From contig JAHEAS010000037.1 of assembly GCA_024642645.1 (NCBI GenBank), forward strand, positions 4,996 through 12,237: a stretch of DNA of 7,242 bases, written 5' to 3'. Below are positions 1-5,997 of this stretch, piece by piece. The DNA is from Saprospirales bacterium (GTDB lineage: Bacteria > Bacteroidota > Bacteroidia > Chitinophagales > Saprospiraceae). Numbering within the stretch: position 1 is the first letter of the stretch; every line of letters starts with the position of its first letter. A program made the translations under genes and the position numbers. The notes below the pieces were generated by a model. It did not search any database and had not been told where the DNA came from. It was given only the letters and a program-made list of their open reading frames with translations.

Positions 1-261
1 TCACTTCCGTGCGGGCAGCAAAGGGCGACCAATTTGCCTCCTGCCCCACCAATTGCCAAGAGTACATGACTCGCTCTTGGTTGGAGAAATCGGTGGCGAA
101 AAACTCAAACCGAGGTGGTTTTGGTTATAAGGAAAAACAGCGCCGTTTCTCAGTCCTTCCCAGTTTTCTGACCAGCGGGCCATTTGTGAGCATTCGAGTA
201 ACTCATAAAGTAAAAAAAGGATAAAACGCCAAATATAGGCTGCAAATATGCTGTTTTGCAA
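1..261. other. Left-edge region, possible gene fragment, not resolved
   Basis: No gene can be called confidently. Bases 1-180 are about 53% GC, clearly richer than the following leader (about 28% GC in 301-420), so a gene end or a decayed gene may lie here. On the plus strand frame 3 is open from the window edge to a TAA at 222-224, frame 2 to a TAA at 128-130, and frame 1 to a TGA at 67-69. On the minus strand a frame is open from an ATG at 261 (with an internal ATG at about 183) out through the left edge; its product begins with a hydrophobic stretch and then becomes rich in Trp, Pro and Arg with no recognisable motif. With several frames open together and no family resemblance, reading direction cannot be decided. 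It could be the end of a gene lying to the left, the start of a minus-strand gene, or non-coding sequence. Confidence 0.25.
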
Positions 262-571
262 CGTTTATTCAAGCCCATCATCCTGTTTCAGAAATCCAAC
301 TGAAAGGTGACAATTCAACAAAAAATAATTTTGTGGTAAAAAGGTCAAACAAGAACTTCTTTTATGACATTACTATAGAGTAGTTGAATGATATTCTTTA
401 CTTTTGTGCTTTGCCTTTCATTCCAATTGTTAACATGGGCTTCTCCTTTAGCCTGATTTTTTTGCCTGTTTAGGAAATTCGCTGCTAGGAACTTCAATTT
501 TGTTTTCACTTCAATTTGATTGAACAAACCCTGTCTAAGTCATTCATTTTTCAATTAAATCAATAATTCAG
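262..571. other. AT-rich intergenic leader upstream of the large surface-protein gene
   Basis: This stretch is strongly AT-rich and I see no gene in it. It presumably carries the promoter and 5' untranslated region of the gene starting at 572. Two perfect matches to the Bacteroidota -7 consensus TAnnTTTG occur on the plus strand, TAATTTTG at 326-333 and TACTTTTG at 399-406, but neither has a TTG at the expected -33 spacing, so neither is called as a promoter. A small 5-6 bp hairpin at 436-455 followed by seven T (457-463) is too weak to call a terminator or attenuator. An in-frame TAA at 536-538 bounds the coding region that starts at 572. No clear Shine-Dalgarno sequence precedes the ATG. 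Confidence 0.6.
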
Positions 572-637
572 ATGAAGCAACGTACTCTACTCTTAACTCT
601 TTCTTTACTGACAGTTTGGCAATTTTTAATTGCGCAA
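572..637 (+). other. Sec signal peptide of the surface protein
   Basis: Residues 1-22 begin with a short basic segment (K2, R4), continue with a Leu/Thr-rich hydrophobic core and end in L-I-A-Q before K23-D24. Cleavage is likely after A21 or Q22. There is no lipobox: the first cysteines are C25 and C26, and they lie past the expected cut site, so this is read as a type I signal and not a lipoprotein signal. Confidence 0.85.
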
Positions 638-3600
638 AAAGACTGTTGCCTTTCCCTCGATTTATCAGCAAACGGACCTTTTCCAGTGCTATACAATCAA
701 ACTTCCGGGAGTGGCCAGGGTGCTGACGATGTTAGTTGTTCCTGTCTCGCTGGTGAGGGAGGAAGTACTTGGTTTTCTTTTTCAGCTGTTACAGGCGGAA
801 ATTTGGAACTACTCATTGAACCCAAGGCGCCTGGAGCTGACTTCAATTTCTCCTTGTGGGTAGAATCTTGCCCATGCCAAGCAACTCCCTCACAGCCAGT
901 TCAAGTTCCAGTAGTCTGCAATTCGGCAGCGGGCTTAGGCCCAACAGGGCTAGCCCAATACCCCACAATGTCTTTTGGTGTGCCCAATTCTGCCGAATTT
1001 TCAAATGGTATAGTTTTCTTGGAGATTGGCAAGAATTATTTCCTGTTAGTTACGAATGTGAATGACACCGGAGAACCTTTTACGCTCACCAGAGGAGGAA
1101 ATGCCGTCATTGCTCCTAGAATACCACCGCCAGGTGCAGGTTCTATTTCTGGACCTACGGAAATCTGTACGGGTGCTAGCGCTCATTTTACTGTTCCGTT
1201 TCAACTTGGTGCGACTAATTATGCTTGGTCAGTGACTCCAGGTGGAATCACACAGAATGGACCCAATCCATACTATGACCTAAATTTCCCCACTGTTGGG
1301 ACTTATGAAGTTTGCGTAGAACCAAGTGGGCCTCAGCTGGGATGTTTTGCAATTGATTCTTCTTGCATGACCGTAAACGTTACAAATTTACCTGTCCCCG
1401 CAGGGTATGAGTTTGGGTATGTTTGTACAAATGACTACTATGTCGCTGGGAATGGGGATGTATTTTATTATGGTGGCACCTTTGATTTGCACTATGATTC
1501 ATGGCTGCATTGTGATAGTATTGTCCGCCTAACCTTACAACAGAAAGTCTCAGATTTCAATGTTGTAGTAAAAGAAGTATGCCCCGGTGAGTGCGTTGAT
1601 TGGGGTGGTGAAACCTATTGTGATACGGGAACCTACGACGATGTTCAACAAAACCAATTTGGCTGCGACAGTACCACCCAATTGCTGCTAGTCGTGGTGC
1701 CATTGGAAACGAAAATAAACGGAGCGGCAAACTTGGATTGTAACCATCCAAGCGTCACGCTCAACAGCACTGGATCTATATTCTCCACTGGCGCTGTGTT
1801 CACTTGGAAAAAGGGCAATACCGTGGTCGGTAACGGCCCAACGCTTACTGTTACAACAGGCGGCACTTACACACTTTCAATTGCCAGTGTGGTTGGCGAT
1901 CATACCTGCATTGAATCAAAATCTGTCACCATCTTGCAGGACACTGCACCGCCACAAGGGGTGACGGCTACAGGTGGAAATGCCACCTGCTACACCACCC
2001 AAGTAACGTTAATGGGCAATTCTACCACACCAGGAGTGACCTACTCGTGGACTGGGCCTGGTGGATATACCTCTAACCAACAAAACCCCACTGTGAGCAC
2101 CCAGGGCAACTATGTGCTGACTGTAACAGGAACAAACGGCTGTACGAAAACGGCCACGGCAGTTGTTTCAGAAAACAAAGTACCACCCGCAGCCGCAGCC
2201 GCAGCCAATGGCACATTGAATTGCAACGCCAGCACAGTTCAGTTAAGCGGTGCAGGCTCATCCACAGGAAATCAATTCACCTACCTCTGGACGACCGCCA
2301 ACGGAAACATCACCAATGGCGAAGCTAGTCTGACACCAACCGTAAACCAAGGTGGCAACTATATTTTGACCGTTACAAATCAAAACAACGGCTGTACAAG
2401 CACAGCAACGGCCACGGTCATCCAATTACCACCTGTTTCCTCCCAGATAACAGCTTCTAATAATGTAGCTTGCTTTGGGGGGGCAAGTGGCTCTGCCACT
2501 GTTGAGGCTAGCGGCGGAACCGGAACCTATAGTTACGCTTGGTCAAGTGGTGCTACAACGGCCAATGCCGCTAATTTAACTGCTGGCAATTACACGGTAG
2601 TCGCAACAGATGGCAATGGTTGCACATCCTCACAATCGGTCACGATTTCACAACCATCAAACCTTGTACCCAATGCATCTGCTACACCGCAAACGACTTT
2701 CGGCGTTGATGACGGAACAGCTACCGCCAACCCGACTGGAGGAACTAGTGGCTATACTTATGTGTGGAGCAATGGTGAAACAACGCAGACTATTACAGAC
2801 TTAGCACCTGGCAACTACATGGTAGTAATAACGGACGCAAATGGCTGTACTGCTTCGCAAACCGTTACCGTTTCAGAAGTCACTTGTATTGTAAAAGCAA
2901 CTATTGAACAGACCAATGTCTCCTGCAATGGTGCTGCTGACGGCACGGCCACTGTCAACCTTGAGGATGCGAATCCACCATTTACCTATATTTGGTCAAA
3001 TGGTGCAACAACCCAAACGGCTACGGGCCTTGCCGGAGGCACCTATGATGTTTCAGTTACCGATGCCGATGGCTGTGATGTGGTAACGACCGTTATCATT
3101 GATGAGCCTCAACCGTTCAATTCAAATGCCACCTCTACCAACTTAACGGCTTTCAATGCTGACAACGGTACTGCTAGCGCTAATCCTAATGGTGGAACTG
3201 CGCCTTATACCTACCTGTGGAACAATGGTGAAACTACGGCAAGCATCAGCGGCCTTGCGCCGGGTGGCTATACCGTGGTTGTAACCGATGCCAATGGTTG
3301 CGAAGTGGAACAGACGGTGACTGTAAATCAGTATGTTTGTACAATAGCAGCTTCCATCATTTTAGGTGACATAAGCTGCACCGGAGCTGCCGACGGACAG
3401 GCGACCTTTTCACTGGTTGGTGGCAATGCGCCGTTCACCTACGAATGGTCAAATGGAGGAACAACTGCCACCATCACAGGCTTAACTGCCGGTACCTATA
3501 TTGGTACTGCGACTGACGAAACGGGCTGCCCTGCTATTGCGGAAGCAACTTTGACCGAGCCAAATGCTTTGGGCATTGAAGTGATTGAAATGGTGGAAGC

Positions 3601-4999
3601 AGAATGTGGTGCAGCAGATGGCTTGCTGACGGTGATGGGTACTGGCGGCACACCAGATTTTTCTTATCTATGGCAAACGGGGGGTGAAATGACCCCAACC
3701 GTAAGTGACTTGACCGCAGGCAGCTACACAGTTGCTATCACGGACGCTAACGGTTGCTCAGAAAGCTTTGATGTACTGTTGGGGACTGATGACGATGTAC
3801 TGCCGATTGTTGTCACTCAGAATATTACCATCCAACTCGATGCCAATGGACAGGCTACCATCGTACCTGGCGATGTGGACAACGGCAGCACAGATGATTG
3901 CTTAATTGCCTCTTACCAACTTGACCAAACTGATTTTAGCTGCGCTGACTTGGGTGACAACACTGTGACACTCTCGGTAACCGATATTGGAAACAATGTG
4001 GCCACTGGTACTGCAATTGTCACCGTAGAGGAAACCGTTCCTCCGACGATTGTTTGCCCTAACGAGGTAATTGTGCCTGGTTGCAATGCCGTAGCTGATT
4101 TTGTGGTAACTGCCACGGACAACTGCGGTGGCGATGTCGTCATTACGCAGGACAGTGGATTGCCAAGTGGGTCCAATTTCCCATTAGGAAATTCTACCGT
4201 CGCATTTACAGCTACCGACTTTGGGGGGAACACTTCATCTTGCAGTTTTGTAGTCACGGTGCAATCAAACATTGCATTGAATATTTCCAGTGTACAAGTT
4301 AGCTGTTTTGGTGAAAACGATGGAAGTGCCACAGCCAACGTTTCAGGTGGCCTACCGCCCATAACCTACTTATGGAGCAATGGTGATGATACTCAAACCA
4401 GCACTGGCCTGATAGCAGGCACCTACACTGTGAGCATTTCAGATGCGGGCGGATGTACAGGGATGGAATCGGTTACTATCGGCCAACCTACAAACCTGAC
4501 GACCTCCCTAGTCAACATCATGAATGCTGTTAACAACCAAGCAAATGGCTCAATTGATGTGACTGTAGCTGGTGGTACGATGCCTTATACTTATGTTTGG
4601 AAAAACTCAACAGGGACAGTTATTGGGAATACCGAGGATATTTCTGGATTACTTCCAGGTACCTATACACTGATTACTACCGATGCTCATGGCTGTCAAT
4701 CGCAGAGTGGCTACACCATTCAGAACTCAGTAGGCACTTCAGAGTCTGAATTAGACAGCCATGTACTACTATACCCTAACCCAACCTTGGGTGAGGTGAC
4801 TTTGGAATTGGTTGACCTGACCAATTACGGAGCAGTGGAAGTTACTGCCTTCGACATTACTGGTAGACAGGTGCTGCACAGCGTTGATCCAAGCGCTAAG
4901 CAATTGCTAGATTTTAAAACAAAGCCCTCTGGCGTTTACATACTGAAAATCGTGATTGGCAGCGAGGTGCTGACCAAGCGGTTGGTGGTGAGTAAATAA
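572..4999 (+). CDS. Modular T9SS-secreted surface protein with SprB repeats and HYR domain
   Basis: This 1475-residue protein is predicted to be exported by Sec, then moved across the outer membrane by the type IX secretion system and attached or released at the cell surface. Residues 1-21 or 22 form a signal peptide (Lys/Arg start, Leu-rich core, LIAQ end). Residues 23-180 are a beta-rich N-terminal module with a Cys-rich segment (C100, C102, C116). A PKD-like domain follows (about 187-272), then two short Cys modules ending in GCDS or HCDS (about 284-322 and 336-376), and three Ig/PKD-like domains (about 378-456, 459-534, 536-618). Six SprB-type repeats (624-1071), a beta module (about 1075-1154), a HYR domain (1156-1231) and two further SprB repeats (1233-1386) come next. 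A type A sorting domain (1398-1475) ends the protein. I see no enzyme domain or catalytic motif. By family, SprB-repeat proteins include the gliding adhesin SprB of Flavobacterium johnsoniae; a role in adhesion or gliding here is inference. ATG 572 is chosen because the signal peptide follows at once and a TAA lies in frame at 536. Confidence 0.93.
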   Translation: MKQRTLLLTLSLLTVWQFLIAQKDCCLSLDLSANGPFPVLYNQTSGSGQGADDVSCSCLAGEGGSTWFSFSAVTGGNLELLIEPKAPGADFNFSLWVESCPCQATPSQPVQVPVVCNSAAGLGPTGLAQYPTMSFGVPNSAEFSNGIVFLEIGKNYFLLVTNVNDTGEPFTLTRGGNAVIAPRIPPPGAGSISGPTEICTGASAHFTVPFQLGATNYAWSVTPGGITQNGPNPYYDLNFPTVGTYEVCVEPSGPQLGCFAIDSSCMTVNVTNLPVPAGYEFGYVCTNDYYVAGNGDVFYYGGTFDLHYDSWLHCDSIVRLTLQQKVSDFNVVVKEVCPGECVDWGGETYCDTGTYDDVQQNQFGCDSTTQLLLVVVPLETKINGAANLDCNHPSVTLNSTGSIFSTGAVFTWKKGNTVVGNGPTLTVTTGGTYTLSIASVVGDHTCIESKSVTILQDTAPPQGVTATGGNATCYTTQVTLMGNSTTPGVTYSWTGPGGYTSNQQNPTVSTQGNYVLTVTGTNGCTKTATAVVSENKVPPAAAAAANGTLNCNASTVQLSGAGSSTGNQFTYLWTTANGNITNGEASLTPTVNQGGNYILTVTNQNNGCTSTATATVIQLPPVSSQITASNNVACFGGASGSATVEASGGTGTYSYAWSSGATTANAANLTAGNYTVVATDGNGCTSSQSVTISQPSNLVPNASATPQTTFGVDDGTATANPTGGTSGYTYVWSNGETTQTITDLAPGNYMVVITDANGCTASQTVTVSEVTCIVKATIEQTNVSCNGAADGTATVNLEDANPPFTYIWSNGATTQTATGLAGGTYDVSVTDADGCDVVTTVIIDEPQPFNSNATSTNLTAFNADNGTASANPNGGTAPYTYLWNNGETTASISGLAPGGYTVVVTDANGCEVEQTVTVNQYVCTIAASIILGDISCTGAADGQATFSLVGGNAPFTYEWSNGGTTATITGLTAGTYIGTATDETGCPAIAEATLTEPNALGIEVIEMVEAECGAADGLLTVMGTGGTPDFSYLWQTGGEMTPTVSDLTAGSYTVAITDANGCSESFDVLLGTDDDVLPIVVTQNITIQLDANGQATIVPGDVDNGSTDDCLIASYQLDQTDFSCADLGDNTVTLSVTDIGNNVATGTAIVTVEETVPPTIVCPNEVIVPGCNAVADFVVTATDNCGGDVVITQDSGLPSGSNFPLGNSTVAFTATDFGGNTSSCSFVVTVQSNIALNISSVQVSCFGENDGSATANVSGGLPPITYLWSNGDDTQTSTGLIAGTYTVSISDAGGCTGMESVTIGQPTNLTTSLVNIMNAVNNQANGSIDVTVAGGTMPYTYVWKNSTGTVIGNTEDISGLLPGTYTLITTDAHGCQSQSGYTIQNSVGTSESELDSHVLLYPNPTLGEVTLELVDLTNYGAVEVTAFDITGRQVLHSVDPSAKQLLDFKTKPSGVYILKIVIGSEVLTKRLVVSK
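2657..3109 (+). repeat. Two-module SprB unit, copy A (151 residues)
   Basis: Residues 696-846 form one copy of a two-module unit: a module without the opening cysteine, then a module with it. It aligns to the adjacent copy B from end to end with no gap, with 80 identical positions of 151 by hand count. Confidence 0.8.
3110..3562 (+). repeat. Two-module SprB unit, copy B (151 residues)
   Basis: Residues 847-997 form the second copy of the same two-module unit, directly abutting copy A and of identical length (453 bases). Shared blocks include NGETT, TDANGC, QTVTV, GAADG and FTY-x-WSNG at the same offsets in both. Confidence 0.8.
4037..4264 (+). other. HYR (hyalin repeat) domain inside the surface protein
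   Basis: Residues 1156-1231 show the HYR pattern: V-P-P-T-I-x-C-P at the start (C1162), T-A-T-D-N-C-G (C1185) in the middle, then G-x-x-x-F-P-L-G-N-S-T-V and F-T-A-T-D-x-G-G-N-x-S-S-C (C1224) near the end. HYR is an immunoglobulin-like fold linked to adhesion proteins. It interrupts the SprB array between modules 6 and 7. The preceding segment (about 1075-1154, with D-D-C and D-F-S-C-A-D-L-G) is a beta module that often accompanies HYR in Bacteroidota proteins. Confidence 0.85.
4268..4729 (+). repeat. SprB-type repeat array 2, two modules
   Basis: Residues 1233-1386 hold two further modules after the HYR domain. Module 7 has both cysteines (1245 and 1295, again 50 apart). Module 8 is more divergent: it has the closing cysteine (1375), lacks the opening one, and carries an insertion around W1343-I1351 that stretches the closing-cysteine spacing to 80 residues. 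Confidence 0.8.
4763..4999 (+). other. T9SS type A C-terminal sorting domain
   Basis: Residues 1398-1475 match the Por secretion tail (TIGR04183/PF18962): Y-P-N-P at 1401-1404, the D-x-x-G-R turn at 1428-1432, S-G-V-Y-I-L-K-I at 1453-1460, and the final K-R-L-V-V-S-K. In known systems this domain directs the protein through the type IX translocon and is then cleaved. No T9SS machinery gene is in this window, so the apparatus must be encoded elsewhere. Confidence 0.93.
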
Positions 5000-5012
5000 T
5001 AAATTATTAAGC

Positions 5013-5048
5013 AAAGCCCGGGTGACGCAATGTCATCCGGGCTTTTTT
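5013..5048 (+). terminator. Rho-independent terminator of the surface-protein gene
   Basis: A 14-bp stem pairs 5013-5026 with 5032-5045, with one G-T wobble (5022/5036) and a 5-base loop (GCAAT), and the 3' arm runs into six T (5043-5048). It starts 13 bases after the TAA of the surface-protein gene and lies in the 52-base gap between two convergent stop codons. On the minus strand the hairpin is followed only by an interrupted T tract (TTTGCTTAATAATTT), so it may also stop the convergent gene, but less efficiently. Confidence 0.93.
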
Positions 5049-5051
5049 ATT

Positions 5052-5798
5052 TTACTGAGGTGGAGGATTTACGGCTAGTTCTTTTTTAAGAAACAACAAT
5101 GGCAACAGCACCAACACAAACATAAACAGCGCCACCAATTCGCTGGAGAGCAAATACCAAGGGTAGTCACCCAAATAGTCAAGGGCGGAGGCAACAGGTG
5201 GTTTACGCATGAGATAGGCATAATTGGAGCCAAGCATTAAGTTGATGCAAAACAGCGCCGCCACATATCCCTGTAGTAGCAAGAAAGAGCGCCAAAGGCT
5301 TTTCCAAGTTGGGCGAATGCCGTAAACGACAGTTGCATACACGGCAAAGACCACCAACCCGCCATGCACTAGCCAATATTTCACAAAAGTAAAATGCGGA
5401 AAGCCTTCAAACAGATGCGGTGTCAGCACTGCCTGCATGGTACCTGCGAGTATCCAGAAATACAGCACTTCGTGAATTCGTGGATTGGGTTGCCACATCA
5501 AAAACGGCAAGGACAACGCCACGATGTTGCAGATATCGAAAGGCAGGTCCGTTTTGTAATCAAACTCACCCATTGCCATGCGGATGCCAATCCAGCCTAC
5601 CACAGCCAAACATATCAACAAAGTCAGGGCTCTCCCAATCGTCAGCTGGTGGTGTTTGAACAAGCTGTTTTTAACAAAAAATGAAATTCCAAAGGCTAGT
5701 CCGAGTGTCAGTGCAATCATCACAAGGTGCTGATTACCAAACAGTTGAAAATCGGTATTTGGACGAAAGAAGAGCGATTCAGATGTGTTAGGTGGCAT
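5052..5798 (-). CDS. TIGR02206 (YwaF/TMEM164-like) integral membrane protein
   Basis: A 248-residue polytopic inner-membrane protein, close to the usual length of the TIGR02206/YwaF family. About seven hydrophobic segments can be seen, at roughly 22-41, 54-75, 86-101, 111-126, 138-160, 169-190 and 212-236. Family-like features are F-x-L-F-x-x-x-H (H24) before helix 1, L-P-F-D-I-C (C90) at helix 3, W-x-V-H-G-G (H145), and the diagnostic run G-S-N-Y-A-Y-L-M-R-K-P (190-200) followed by S-x-L-D-Y-L-G-D-Y-P-W-Y. Biochemical function is not established for bacterial members. The eukaryotic relative TMEM164 has been reported to be a cysteine-dependent acyltransferase acting on ether phospholipids, so lipid chemistry is possible but inferred. 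The gene is convergent with the surface-protein gene and divergent from the SulP gene, so it is probably monocistronic. The ATG at 5798 is taken because the family's N-terminal F...H motif lies within 25 residues of it; no clear ribosome binding site precedes it. Confidence 0.85.
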   Translation of the reverse strand: MPPNTSESLFFRPNTDFQLFGNQHLVMIALTLGLAFGISFFVKNSLFKHHQLTIGRALTLLICLAVVGWIGIRMAMGEFDYKTDLPFDICNIVALSLPFLMWQPNPRIHEVLYFWILAGTMQAVLTPHLFEGFPHFTFVKYWLVHGGLVVFAVYATVVYGIRPTWKSLWRSFLLLQGYVAALFCINLMLGSNYAYLMRKPPVASALDYLGDYPWYLLSSELVALFMFVLVLLPLLFLKKELAVNPPPQ

Positions 5799-5997
5799 GG
5801 TCAGTTCATTTTAGTGGGGAAGCTACGGCAAGAAATGTGGATTGAAAAAATTGGGCAAATGAATTTCCAACTTGCTATCTGGTCATTTTTGGCCATTCAG
5901 CGGTGTGGGCGAGTATTAAATCCCTATTCTTGCGCCCCAATTCAAAAAATAGGCTTTTGCGCTTCATTGCTTGGCCATTTCATCTTACAAAACTAGC
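5799..5997. other. Divergent intergenic region
   Basis: This 199-base gap separates the divergent membrane-protein and SulP genes and should hold both promoters. I see no clear -33/-7 pair for either. The only perfect TAnnTTTG on either strand is TAGTTTTG read on the minus strand at 5995-5988, without a TTG at proper spacing and about 190 bases from the minus-strand start. A partial match, TATTCTTG, lies on the plus strand at about 5927-5934, also without a -33 partner. No ribosome binding site is evident at either start. Confidence 0.5.

Larger units (their letters stand above)
2441..3784 (+). repeat. SprB-type repeat array 1, six modules of about 75 residues
   Basis: Residues 624-1071 hold six consecutive modules built on the pattern C-x-G...G-x-A...GG...Y-W-S-N-G...L-x-x-G-x-Y...D-x-x-G-C. 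The closing cysteine of each module falls at 684, 759, 835, 910, 986 and 1062, a spacing of 75 or 76 residues throughout. Modules 1, 3, 5 and 6 have the opening cysteine (634, 785, 936, 1012); modules 2 and 4 lack it. These match the SprB repeat family (Pfam PF13573 by recollection), beta-sandwich-like repeats common in Bacteroidota surface proteins. The modules probably form an extended stalk; that is inference. Confidence 0.88.

Noticed and set aside
13..46. GGGCAG...CTGCCC inverted repeat as a terminator or site
   Set aside because: Only a 6-bp stem with a long imperfect interior and no T tract.
326..406. Two perfect TAnnTTTG boxes (326-333, 399-406) as promoters for the surface-protein gene
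   Set aside because: Neither has a TTG near 19-21 bases upstream, and six fixed bases in such AT-rich DNA can match by chance. They are noted only in the leader description.
436..463. Small hairpin followed by seven T, as a terminator or attenuator
   Set aside because: The stem is only 5-6 bp with wobble pairs at its base and an 8-base loop, too weak compared with the real terminator at 5013-5048.
345..527. 60-residue minus-strand open frame
   Set aside because: It lies in AT-rich leader DNA, is Lys/Asn-rich as expected from composition, and has no motif or ribosome binding site.
3913..4362. 149-residue minus-strand open frame inside the surface-protein gene
   Set aside because: It is antisense to clear HYR and SprB coding sequence, and its Thr/Val/Pro-rich content is the mirror of the repeats.
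5988..5995. TAGTTTTG on the minus strand as promoter of the membrane-protein gene
   Set aside because: No -33 TTG at proper spacing, and it lies immediately next to the SulP start codon, about 190 bases from the gene it would serve.
5727..5996. 89-residue plus-strand open frame before the SulP gene
   Set aside because: Its first part is antisense to the membrane-protein start and the rest is intergenic, with no family resemblance.
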